64,000 nt of DNA from Nereocystis luetkeana (lineage: Eukaryota; Sar; Phaeophyceae; Laminariales; Laminariaceae): assembly GCA_031213475.1 (NCBI GenBank), contig JARUPZ010000026.1:7502200-7566199 (forward strand), read 5' to 3'. Positions 49,807 through 61,124 of the stretch are shown one piece after another. How positions within the stretch are numbered: position 1 is the stretch's first letter; every line of letters begins with the position of its first letter. Under the pieces are notes generated by a model. The model was not told the DNA's origin. It did not search any database and saw only the letters and a list, made by a program, of their open reading frames with translations. A program made the translations under genes and the position numbers.

Positions 49807-52800
49807 CTGGGTGGAGTTCGTAAAGAGTGCAAAACGTTTCGGCGAAAAATCAACAAAAAAAAAAGAAGAGGGAAGTGATTTTGACCGGGTTAGTTGTACA
49901 GCCATGATTTCGTGTTTGGCGCATCAACTCACTGTGTATGTTAAGCGCACCGTCAATACCGAATATTGAAATCCTGACCGTGCCGTAATACACGTGAATG
50001 TTTCCAGCATTGCCTATTTTGAAAAAACGTAAAAATGTGTACCAGGTAATCGCCAGCCACTACAACAACCGCTACTGCGATTGCCACAATCACTATATAG
50101 CACCTATACTACTGATACCGCCACCATTACTACTGCCACTAATACCACTGTTAAATATAGATATTACGGGGGGGCATAGTAAATAGGATGAAATAGCCAT
50201 AGTAAAAGAAGGTATATATATGTTCTTGTGTGTACCATAGGTCTTATTTACTCTGGGCCCTCGTAATACCACAAACAGTACTGCAATCACTACGTACGAC
50301 TACCGCTACTACTGTGCTACTACTGCCACCACCACCAACAAATCACTAACCTCGAGGCCGAAAGCGCCGCACCCTTCCAGTTCGGTGTCCACGAAGCACT
50401 CCGAATCGCACACGAGCTCTAGCCCGTCGTTCTCCATCGCGATCAGGTCCTCCGTCGTCAGCACCTTATCCGCAGCATCGCACGCCGTACACACAATCTC
50501 CACAGGGGCGGGGGTCCCCTTGTTAACGACCAAAGGAGATGGTGTGCCGGGGGTCCTCTCCACGATAACAGGAGCAGGAGTGGGTGCCCTGACGGGGGCA
50601 GGGGTGGGGGCCTTGACGGGGGCAGGGGTGGGGGCCGTGGGGGGGCTCACAGGGGCCACGGGGGCAGCCGTGGTGGGGCTCACAGGGGCCACCGGGGCCA
50701 CCGGAGCCGGGGTTTCCGGAGCCGCAGGGGCAGATGTAGGGGCAGCGGCAGGGGCTTCCGTGGCCTTGTCCTGGGGGGGTCGGGTTTCGGGGATCCCATC
50801 CTCCTCTGTCGGGCCACCCTCCGGGTCCGCGTCGAATTCGGGGGTCCCGTCGCCGTCGTAGCAGGCTTTGCACACCAGGGGGAGGCCGAACATGCCGCAC
50901 CCGGCCACAGGGGTCGTCAAGCACGTCAGGTCGCAGCAGAGGTACTGAGGGAGGGGGGGGGGGGGGTGATAGGAGGGAGAGGGTAGAGAGGGCGAGGTAA
51001 GGAGATAGCCATACTGGAAAAAAACAGGTTTTGAGCGGTGCTGCTGCGGGCGCGTGGAATGATGAAAACCGTAAAAAGTTGAGATTTGGTGTACGTGCAT
51101 AGTGCATAGGCATCTCGCAGCACGGAGTTCAGGTTTTTAGTAGTGTTCGCAGTAAGGGTCATTCTTATCGGAGAGCTTTTTTTCCAAAATTTCGGCATTT
51201 TTTTCGCGCAATTTTTCAATCTTACATATTTTCCTGTTTTTTTTCCCCAAATATTGGAATGTTCACGAACCTGATATTTTTGCTTCTGGAGAATTTCACG
51301 AATAGTGACAGAACGCCTCCGTAGATCGATACATATCTTCAACTATTTCCAAACTTTTAAAATTTTGGAAAAAACGCCCTCCGATAAGAATGAGCCCAAG
51401 TACGTGTGGAATAAAAAAAATGAAAAGCTTGGCATTTGGTGTATGCCAGGTACTAGGGAAGGGACTGTTACACTGATACAAGGGGTTAAAACAGCATAAA
51501 TCTCGGACAAATCATCGACCTCCGCTTGACGATGCATCTAAATAAATCAGGGCAAAAAACTAAAAACGACCTGATCTATACAAAAGCTCGTATATACAGC
51601 AGTAGTACCCGACACGTGTCAAGAATTTGGTACTACTACTGTAGTTTTACGTTAAAATTCCAGGCTGAACTTTGTGTTCACATATTTTACATACAGGAAG
51701 ACTTTTCAGATATGAATAATCATTTCTGCTCAGCAGGAAGACGCCAACCTATGTACATCCTATTATTATTGCAGCAAAAGCCTTTCCCATTATTTTAGGA
51801 CTGCGGACTCATTTTGAAGGCAAAAATCACTTGGAATTAGAGTCGTTTCTCCCCCAAAAAACGGGACTGCGACAAAGTTGAGTGAGATTGAGAGCCTGTG
51901 CTCAAACTCAATACATATCATACGTGATCCAACACTCCTATTGACGGGTAGAAGGAACGGTAAGAACACACACACTGGTACAGCAGCAGACTTCATCATA
52001 ACTGTTACAAAAATGAAAAGATGAAGAACATCTTTGAATGAATAATAATATACGGACGGCGTCCTGGGGACAGAGCGGTACATGAATAACATCCATCTTG
52101 GGGGGTATTTGTCGATGTTGTGATCGGCCTGTTTCCTTCCTAGGCTCACACTACAGAATACTGTAGGTACGCGTGCGTGACCGACGTGACACGCAGCTTG
52201 CAAGTCAATGTAGAGTATCGACTGCTATCGAACGAAGCTTATTTTTCTTTCTTTCGCTGACTTTTCCGTGGTTTTCATTTTATTTTTGTTTTCTCTTCCT
52301 TTTCTGATTGATAAGCCGTACTGAAGGAGCTGTGTGGCGTGGTTGGATGACAAACCCGCTCTGCTCGTTTCGTATTGTCTGACGCCAAGGGGCTGGGCAT
52401 AGTTGACAAACGCAGGGCGGGAACGGCAGTCTGGGTGGGTAGCAAGGTACCAGGCGGATTAGTAGGGAGAACCTGGCTATACTACTCGTACCACAAACTG
52501 CTGCCGCCACCTGGAAGGTGCTTTGGGCTTTGGTCTGCCTGTTATTTCCCTTTGTTAATTTGTTATTTTCCCTTTGTTATTTTTTTTTATTCCTTGGTTC
52601 TTTGTCTTACTCTGTTTACAAGCAGTGGTGTTTTTGTTATTTTTTTCTTTTTTCCAGCTCGTTATTTTTCAAATGTTGGTCACCTCGCCTGCGGGGGGTG
52701 GGCACGACAGATTGTTTCTCCTAGTCTTTGCTTTCATTTATTTTTCTTTTTCTCTTTCGCTTTGTCTACTCTGTTTTTTTTTCTCTTCGATTGTTTCTTT

Positions 52801-55800
52801 TCGTTTCCCTATTTCATAGATTGTGTATGTCGCGCCTGTCGTATCTAGTATGATGACATGGCATTGCATTGCCCACTGCAGTGCATACTGCACACGTGGC
52901 AACGTAGTATCTCTGTGGAGAAGCTTTGTGACCACAGAACTTGGATCTCTTCTATGAATAAAATTGAAGAATCGGCACGGACACTGGTTGTGCTGGATGT
53001 CGACGTGTAGAAAGAACGGTTTGATGTGAAGAACACACACACGCCACAGCGATACTACAATTTGGAGTCCAGACTCCACGTCTCAGTTTTTTCCTGGCAT
53101 CGATCAAACTATAATATTGGATAGGATTAAAGTTTGATCCCACTACAGTACTGTCGAGCTGTGTTTCTTGACCCAATCTTCTCTCTGTTTGTGCCGAACT
53201 GAGCCGATTTTTCTCGTAATACCTGGTACTGTTTTTTTTAACTGCGGGCGCCCACTATACGAGAAATGTCAAGTGAGTGAGGTGGACAAAACTTTTTATT
53301 GTTTGTTTTGCTCATCCCATTCATTATCTTCACACATCTTCTCTCTCTCCTTCCAACTCGTAACTCAGATCCGGGTGTCACATAGCAGGCTCTTCTCCAC
53401 CCCTCCCGCTACGGAACGTGCCTTCATTTTTATCGCGAGAAGATTTCAGCCTTTTCTTCCCTCGTCGACTCGCATCGAATTGTGCCTACCCACGCTGCAA
53501 GGCGCTCTCAACAATTGAATCATTTTTTATTTTTATTTTTGCAAATAAAGCCAAAGGTCCGACCCACCTGGGGCTCAAACCCAGGACTCAAAACAAGTAG
53601 AATTCGAGGCTAACCACTTGAACCACCGGGGCGAAATCAAAATTATGTTTTGCCATGTCTCTTGTCGGTCTGGCCGGACCCCCCAAGCATTAATCAATAA
53701 TAATTGGGGGGGGGGGAGGGGGACAACGCGACAACTCTCGCGGCTTCGCCGTCAGGTTGCGGCTTTGTAATATCCTGATCCTGGGGTATAATACCAGTGC
53801 ATCTGTCATAATATCTGGTACACAATACGCAACGCAACCTGACCGGAGAATGCGTTCGGTTCCGGGAATATCAGAAACTTTTAGAATCGTTTATTTTAGA
53901 ATGCAAAATTTAAAACTGAAGCTGACGGTGACGGTGACATACCAAAACAAAAGTGACCGCCATTTTATATGTAATGTATGTGCTTTGATATCATGTAAGA
54001 TAATAAGTATATAATGATGCAGGGCAGAACCAGTAATTAGCCGACAGAAAGGAAAGCCGGTATTTGAATAACGGCAAGAACCAGCCAGTGGAATATTGGA
54101 AACACAGGCTGTCGTCCCTTTGTCGTTGCTGTCCGGCAGGACTGGACTGAGGTGACAGGAGAGTATCGTACAAGCCCAGCAGCTGCGTACCAGACTGATT
54201 TTTGCCATTCAAGTTCTGCAAAATGAATGATCAAAATTCAGAATCGACTACCGTTCGTACCGCTACTGCCGTTCGTGCCACACCGTCTGCACCACACCGT
54301 CTGCAAATATAGGGATCGTATAATATGGGTATCAATATAATAAGCGGAAACGGTCTTGACGTTTTCGGCAGTCGAGAGCGCAAATAGCGGTACAGGACTA
54401 TGATCTCATGAAACGAGGCCATCAATCTGCGTGCCATTTGAAACGGCAACGAGTTGTTAAAAACAACAACTCTCCTCGTACACATACGTACCTGTACGCT
54501 TTGTGGCTACTTCTATTAATACTAATAGAGCATGATATATGCCTTGCCAGCATATCCGGTACCATGGTACGTCTTTACGTTGTTGGCGCTACGGGCACTA
54601 TCAATACACAGTTTCGCTTGTTGTGTACTACTCTGTTCCGTACTGGTATTCGTAGTAGGAGAAGAGCAGTGGTGGTTGATGTTCTACATTTATATTTGAT
54701 GGAAGATGGGTGGTCTTTACATGCGCTTGCACAACTGCAACATGATGAACACATCAAATATCAAAAACATCGACTCCTGGCGTATCTGTGCAAACTACTC
54801 TTAATACCTGGTACTGTACCAGGTACCTGGTACGTACGTGAGAGAAAAAAACACACACACGCCCGGAACTTTGAGCGATTATGTTGTTTTTTCCCTGTCT
54901 CGCGGAGTCTGATCATGATACTCGTAGGATTACTGCTGAACGAGATATCTCCTACCAGGGTATCAGATAGCATACGTAATCAGGACGAACACTGCTTGGG
55001 TGTACTGAAATCACATGAAGCTGGGCAAACAGAAGGATATAATGCAGAGACAAAACACACGAATGAACCAATCTTCGGTCAACGTCCGCAGGCATCGATC
55101 GAGCAAGGCGATGAGTCGAACTCCCGAGACCCCGACCTCGTCGTCGTGCTCACCGTACCTGGTACAGCAGGATCAATCAAAATCGGGACGGGTCATAGTT
55201 GTGCTGGATGCAGACGGGTATGTACAACTACTGCAGTAAACTGTACCAGGTAGTTGGAAAGAACGGTTTGACCCCCTTTTACACTACAGTCCCGTTTACG
55301 GGACACACCAATCTATTTTCAAGTAGTTCGTCCCCAAAACGGGACTGCAGTATTAAAATGTGGTAATAAAAAAAAAAACACACACACACACAACAAATAT
55401 GAATGACACCAGGTACGAGTACTACCCAGCAAAAACACCCTCGGACCATTTTCCCTATTTTAATAGACTGATTTTTTCTCGACAAAGGCGAGAGCGGAGA
55501 GTGCAAACATAAAAGCGGTGCGTCTATGGAGAGATAAGTTATTGGCGAGATCTTCCATAAACCGCAATTTTTGTTGGGTGCGCCCCTCCCCCCCTCATGC
55601 CAGTGATTTTTGGTGAAAATCGGCTCTGAAGTTAATCCTAGAGGGTGTCTTGATCTTAGCACCCGTGTGATACGTACCTACCAGGTTAGGACCCATGATA
55701 TATATATATATATACGGTATACGCAAAAAAACTGGACCCATCGTATACACACTGCTTGCATTTACGTACTGCTGTTTGTACACGAAAACACTTTGCCACG

Positions 55801-57451
55801 TAAATTATACTTAAAACTAATTTACTATCTTGGTCTTTATTTATACTATTCAAAAAATATTTGGTATTTGGTCCTGATTACAATGAATAAAAATATTATA
55901 TTACTATTAATACTGCCATTTTTTGTTGTTCTCACATTAACTCATAATACAATGCAGTCCGTGGTCGCAGGACAGGCTCCAATAACTCTGGAGTGGAAGA
56001 AATACCTCAAGTAAAAACAGAGGCAAAAAAAAAAAAAAAAAAAACAGGCATACGCACTCCACCACTGCGGACACCAGGGAAGCAAAAAGGAGACTATTAA
56101 TAGCAGACAAAAACCTAAAAAAAGAAGATGAAGCTAAGCAAAACTAAAACAAAAACAAAACTAAAACAGACGCAGATAGCAAAACGCGAAAAAAATGCCA
56201 TATAGGCCCCTCGTACAACCATGGTCGTGCTGCTGCTGTGCAGCGCGTACTTGAATACCTGGTATCTGAGCGCGTACGAGTATATCTGGTATATAACAGC
56301 AATGTATAATAAAAAACAGCAAAAGGCACCGAGCGCTTGGTACAATTGTGAAATTGACTGCGTAGAGCTTGTCACGATATAATTTTACCATGTACCTGGT
56401 ATGTATTAACAACATTGTGGTTTTGCTGTCATAAAAAAAGGTAAACTTGTGCGGAGAATAAAAAAACAACGAATACGTACAGAGAAACAAACAAATAAAA
56501 AGTAGGACCAACTTGTGTCAGTTTGTTTTCAGTGTATAAAGATCTTCAGATGTCTGGCCTGTCCAGGGTGCTATTTGCTGGAGGATGGCGTGCGTCTATT
56601 AATATGCAAGATACGCAAAACATCAGGTGCGCATAGCGAACATGACAGGATAGGATGACGAGGATAGCACAGAGGACGCGAGCGTATGACACGATGCATC
56701 GGATATCGGCATCGATCGGTATATCGGACAGACTAGATCGTATGAACTGCTGCTGTGATCGTGAATGATGAGGGGATAGTTTTGCTAGGCCCTACGGCCG
56801 CTACGTGCTACCAGTACTCCGCTCCGTACGCACCATACATAGACCAGTTTACATCGCACAGCAGTTGATCAGATTTCCTCTCAAACTACCTGGTGCTCCG
56901 TGTTCATCTTTCATCTCTCTCAATCTCACACAAAAATGGAGGGAAAGCCAACGACACGCCCGTTCCCGCGATTGCAGCGGAGTCGATCTCGCCACGGGAC
57001 GGCGGCACGAGCTGCCTGCTGATATGGACCCGTCCCGTGACCCGAGGCAAGGCTGGGCAGTGCGGCCCACACGTGATTTGACACTTTCAAAATCAAAATG
57101 GCCAAAAAAATTCCGTACACCCACACACATGCCTGTTGTGCCCGCAGTCTGAACAAAGAGGCGCCCGCCCCGTATTATTAGAGAGATCCCATCGATGTCT
57201 GATCATCATCATCAGCACCATCAGGTCGGCGCAGAGCTACAGCAGTAGCTCTACTCTCTGCTCGTGCATCCACCTTGTCCTCAGGACGGTCAAAAGGGGT
57301 TCAATCCGCCTACCTTGCCGCTGTTGGCGAGCGCCTCCAAGTTCTCCCCCTTCACCTCCGCACAAGGCTCGCACTCCGGGTGAGGCGTTGCGACGGCGGC
57401 GCCCACAAGCGCAGCCACAGCCACCATCGAGAGCATGCCAAACTTCGGCAT
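49387..57451 (-). CDS. Secreted protein with three cysteine modules, 3 exons (unknown family)
   Basis: Exons on the - strand: 57451-57314, 50944-50351, 49806-49387; all junctions phase 0; 383 residues. Residues 1-21 are a signal peptide (MPKFGMLSMVAVAALVGAAVA, Ala-x-Ala cleavage site). Three modules share C-x19-23-C-D-x2-C-x7-9-C: C30/C50/C54/C62, C201/C225/C229/C238 and C336/C359/C363/C373. Each has a (E)xLxAL/AM-x-N-x-G helix-like segment before the CDxxC. Modules 1 and 2 end GCG-x-FGL. Modules 1 and 2 are joined by about 120 residues rich in Pro/Ala/Thr/Val with PTPAPV repeats, modules 2 and 3 by an acidic Gly/Ser/Glu linker (about 255-325). No other membrane segment. Probably an extracellular, wall or adhesion protein; that is inference. 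The first intron (6.4 kb) could hide further modules. Confidence 0.75.
50164..50267. mobile_element. TTACGGGGG MITE in intron 2 of the secreted-protein gene
   Basis: Complete, diverged (TTACGGGGGGGCATAG, CCCTCGTAA). Confidence 0.85.
50351..50944 (-). CDS. Secreted Cys-module protein, exon 2 (residues 47-244)
   Basis: Acceptor CCTCAG|TACCTC after a C-rich tract; donor CTCGAG|GTTAGT, phase 0. Encodes YLCCDLTC then GCGMFGLPLVCKAC (end of module 1), the Pro/Ala linker and module 2 (IVCTACDAADKVLTTEDL, then LVCDSECF and GCGAFGLE). The opposite strand is also open but is a composition shadow. Confidence 0.82.
51157..51396. mobile_element. 240 bp TIR element (GGTCATTCTTATCGGAG), copy 2
   Basis: Same ends as the 5437 copy (GGTCATTCTTATCGGAGAG, CCCTCCGATAAGAATGAGCC), in the large intron of the secreted-protein gene. 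Confidence 0.85.
51794..51882. mobile_element. Foldback element, diverged
   Basis: TTTTAGGACTGCGGACTCAT left, AAAACGGGACTGCGAC right. Confidence 0.75.
52925..53045 (+). repeat. Dispersed repeat, uninterrupted copy
   Basis: TTTGTGACCACAGAACTTGG to GTGAAGAACACACACAC. The relative at 19900-20120 is interrupted by a MITE; partial relatives at 51943-51977 and 55186-55266. Confidence 0.75.
53310..53635 (-). mobile_element. tRNA-derived SINE, most complete copy
   Basis: On the - strand it opens with a tRNA-like head (about 53632-53561): A box TGGTTCAAGTGG, B box GGTTTGAGCCC inside a perfect 5 bp T-stem CTGGG/CCCAG. A body follows with TTTTGCTCTTAACTC-like spacing regions, the segment CGCGATAAAAATG, and an A-rich 3' tail before 53310. 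The acceptor stem is only partly paired, so it is not a functional tRNA. RNA polymerase III transcription is expected from the family type. Confidence 0.65.
55270..55364. mobile_element. Foldback element
   Basis: CACTACAGTCCCGTTTACGG left, CCCCAAAACGGGACTGCAGT right. Confidence 0.8.
55915..56008 (+). repeat. Dispersed repeat (TTCTCACATTAACTCATAAT), copy 2
   Basis: Same sequence as 29375-29462; followed by an A run (56030-56045). Confidence 0.75.
57314..57451 (-). CDS. Secreted Cys-module protein, exon 1 (residues 1-46)
   Basis: ATG at 57451-57449, signal peptide, then CEPC and the LEALANSGK helix segment; donor AAG|GTAGGC. The frame is open further upstream, but this Met places the signal peptide at the N-terminus. 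Confidence 0.75.
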
Positions 57452-60400
57452 AGTTGTGTCCGAGCGCTCGTGCCTGTCTCTTCCTCTCTCTGAAGCCTCT
57501 CCTGCGTACTTGAGGGAGGACAGGAAGGAGAGTGCCCAAGCTCTTGAACCTACGGAGTGGGAGAGAGGTGGGGGAGCTGGTGTGGTATGTTTGCTGGAGG
57601 AATCACACTGCTGGTGTGCTCTGTGCTGTGCTGGCTCACGCAAAACAAAACGAGCGATCAACGGTTCGCTGGGGCTTTTGTGCTCCGTTTGGCTATGGTT
57701 GACTGCGTATTTCAGAACTTTAAATAGCTTGCCCAATCACAGATCTGGATCCCTCAACTCGGCGCTTTAATCTTGGCTAGCGTTTTCCGAGAAATATCCA
57801 GATTCGATGGCGCTTCCAAAATCATGATTCGCCATGTGGCTGAAAATACGAAAAAGCTGAAAATCGGGGAAAATCCGCTGATTCGTGGCGCGTTTCGAGA
57901 AAAAAATCGAACAAACGTCCCGCCCCTATGTTTTCCTTTTCTTTCTCGATTTTTTTCTCCCTGTTTCGATACTATTTGCCAAATCTGTACAACAGGCAGA
58001 AGTCTTTATTTTGAACAGTGATGAGGTGGAGTAGACTACCAGATAGTATACCAGGTACCAGGCACCAGTTATTTAGAAGCCTGCCTCGATGCTATTGCAG
58101 TTGTTGTCTCTGCTGCTGCTGCTGTGGAAAGCATACAGCAGTAGAGCAGAGGGGAACCTGCTTGTTGCTCTGTTGCAGCAATGCTGCTTTCTTTCGCGGC
58201 AATTTGTTGATGATCATTTGGCGCTATAGAGATAAGCAAAATGTCGCCTCTTCCCTTGTCTCTCTTCCACTTTGCACTCCTCAGGGCAATGTTGCCTCTT
58301 TCCCGGGGTCTCTCTTCCACTCCTCCTCGAATACTCTACTCTGCCAACTCTGCAGCGAATACTCCGGGGTCCTGGGGCGGAGGGGTGCTTTGAACGAGAT
58401 ATAGTCACACGAGTCTGCTGGCTGCTTTACTGTACTGCGGCTGCTGTTGCCGTTGTTGGGTGTTGTGTCGTTGTGCTGCTGTGCTGCTGGTATCCAGTAA
58501 TGCATCCAATTTGTCACAATTATTCCATCCAAGATACCGTACGATTTACTGCTACGAGTATATCAGGTAGAAGAGTTGTTCCCTCTGTCGCTCCGTCAAA
58601 AAGCAACACACGGTATGTCACGAAGACACTACGTGTGTGCGTAGTTCTTCTCGTATAAACACAATCAAGTCCCCGGTCATGTGGTCACAGGACAGGCTCC
58701 ATTGAGTGGAACATCACACACACCATTACAGCAGTTTATATCTACGTTTCGTACGACGTTGCTGCTACACGATGTACAGCAGTAGTATCAGGTACTCGTA
58801 GAATATTTACAGGTTTTGATCAATCTGCGTCCGACATCCAGCAGTGAAAAAACATTAAAATAAAGTGGGGATCAGGTCCGGTTGGTTCACATACTCACGC
58901 GCATGGATTAAAGTTGCGGCCGGCGCTTTCCATCATAACTAACTACCTGGTACACAGCAGTACAATCGAGTTTTCAAAAATTTAAAAATGCAAATTCCCC
59001 GCGGGTCCGTACGAATTTTATCCGTGCACGTTGTTGTTGCCGTTGTCTTTTTTTGAAATCGCCTACTCCAACGAACAAGAAATGGGAACAAATTTGAAAC
59101 GTGAAATGTAAGCTACTTTCGTTCGTGTGTGCATTGCAAGGCGGTTTGATCATCGACATTGGTCACGTACCACAGAGTAGTAGTATAGCGCTTCCTGGGC
59201 TGCTTCTGCTGATGCGCCAGATACCACACTTTTGTACTACTGGTACTGCTGCTGTACTTTTTCGTCATGAATAGCCGCTCGGGCTACGATGTACTTGTAG
59301 GTCACAGCAGTTACAGCAGAGAGATCGGCCGGGAGATCAACAACGACGACAAAACAGAAAAAAAACATACCGGTACCAGCAGGTTGTTGTTGTTGTTCTC
59401 ACATTAACTCTCTGACGAAGGAGTCCGTGGTCACAATCACATCAGGTACCAGGTACCAGGTAAAATTTTAAAATCCCCCGAAAAAAAAGCAATTATTAAC
59501 GAGTACCAGGTATGAAATCATGACTTGACATCAGAGTACGAACAACATAACATACCATAGCACCTACCTGGTGAAACGAGAAATTGTAAGAGAGACAACC
59601 ACACCACCACCACCAGTTACTTAGTAGTAGGAGAAGAGAGAGGGGGGGGGTAAGTGTGAGGGCATGAGGGTATTGACACTGACACGCTTTCTCTCTCAAC
59701 TCTGGTAAGCTCTCTGGAGACAAGTACTATACTAGTACTAATACCACGTACGTACTCTTCCTGTGTGGGCCGTGCGCCGTGCACAAAACACCGAGCACCA
59801 ACGAGAGTTCGTCCATATACCTCGTATTTCCACCCGTATACCTGGTATGATGATATAGTCACCACATATCAAACAACAACCAACCATCCATCGCACGATA
59901 CAAACAAACGTGCATACCTATATCTATGGCATCGAATAAATGGTTGTATAAACACTCTGTACAAACAACCACATATCGACGTGAACACACACATACGTAC
60001 CTTGGTAACATGAATATACACCTCTATGGGCGGAATATAAGGACGGGTACAGATAAATATCAAGATATTTTGTGCCTTACATTTGCGCCTAGTCCACATA
60101 CGTACACATAATATCCGTTCGCCCTAATAATGATAACCACAACACCTCAACACCACCAGACCGCTACCACACATCACGACTGGTACATTGCAACTACATA
60201 CTTCGAAGCTTCCGGTACGATCGGCGTTTATACCAGTATGACATACCGGTGGTGGACGGGTAGGCCAATGAAACCGTTATTTTGGGTATGGTCATTTATG
60301 TACATCAACTTCTGCATGTATCAGTAAGTAAGTGATGATACCTTGACGATGATATGCGATCACCACCAAAACCCCCATCAACAACAAACAGTCCTCAGTC

Positions 60401-60680
60401 GAACATACCTGGTATCATTTATTTATTTTTTATTTATTTTTCGCCTTCTGACAATGTGCAGGGCGTTATTCATTCAAAATGAAAAAGCTGACATAATTCA
60501 TCGAATACCACTATATATCTTCATCGAACCAATTCTCCTTCCCTGCGTGTGTACTCACATGAATATGCACCCCCACCATTTACCGAGATATTTTACCTAC
60601 TTTGTATATATACGCCATGCTTCCTACTCCGCATCTACACATTCCACCCCCACGCCATGGGAAGTATATAGTCCTCCCTC
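57452..60680. other. Upstream of the secreted-protein gene, nothing coding recognised
   Basis: Should hold the - strand promoter (57452 onward) but no core element is convincing. Also TACCTGGTA motifs and partial dispersed repeats at 58676 and 59384. Confidence 0.45.
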
Positions 60681-60688
60681 CTCCTCCC

Positions 60689-60905
60689 TTCTCCCCCTGG
60701 CGGCCTGGCGGTCTCGCAGGGCGAGCTTATATCGGTGCACTCTGCGCGAGATCGCGACCTGGGTAGCCACCGATAAGACCTGGAAAAGGTGCTCCTTACA
60801 ACCCCCTTTTTTCTTGCTAAAGTCCCCCCGTCCGTTCCTCCAACGATGCTACCCGCCAGCTGGTCGATGAAATCGCTACCTTCCTTCCCGAGGCGTCCAA
60901 AGCTT
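60689..60905 (-). pseudogene. Conserved unknown coding segment, copy A (frameshifted)
   Basis: Paralogue of the segment at 62886-63113. The first part reads GSDFIDQLAGSIVGGTDGG then TLARKKGVV; the second part, KEHLFQVLSVATQVAISRRV then HRYKLALRDRQ, is in another frame. Relative to copy B it has two extra bases in the A/G run near 60800-60812. Either a decaying copy or one with a sequencing error in the homopolymer. Confidence 0.4.
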
Positions 60906-61124
60906 TGTATTTTGTCGTTGCCGTACACACAACAGCAGGTACATGTTTTTTTAGTATATTATATATAGCTGATGTACTGACTGTGGTTAGATCTCTACCT
61001 TCCTGGTATTTAAGAAATCATTTTGTTCTCTTCGTTCCATACGGGGGGGAAGTGGGAGGGGGCAGCGAGGCTGTAACGATGTTTCTTGTAGAAGTACCAC
61101 AGGTAGGGGGGGGTAAGGGGTGGG

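Larger units (their letters stand above)
50945..57313 (-). other. Intron 1 of the secreted-protein gene (6.4 kb)
   Basis: Contains a 240 bp TIR element (51157-51396), a foldback element (51794-51882) and a dispersed repeat (52925-53045). It also contains the SINE (53310-53635), a foldback element (55270-55364), a copy of the 29.4 kb repeat (55915-56008) and many TACCTGGTA motifs. An open frame at 54408-55253 (+) is built partly from these repeats and not called. Confidence 0.6.

Noticed and set aside
49493..49969. Pro/Ser-rich frame on + opposite secreted-protein exon 3
   Set aside because: Shadow of the Gly/Ser linker; the - strand has the signal peptide, splice sites and cysteine modules.
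50385..50861. Gly/Ala-rich frame on + opposite secreted-protein exon 2
   Set aside because: Shadow of the Pro/Ala linker on the - strand.
53555..53635. Functional tRNA gene
   Set aside because: The T arm and both promoter boxes are good, but the acceptor stem pairs at only about five of seven positions and the anticodon arm is irregular; better read as a SINE head.
54408..55253. 281-codon open frame on +
   Set aside because: It runs through several TACCTGGTA motifs and a dispersed repeat, has no exon-like composition and lies in the intron of the secreted-protein gene on the other strand.
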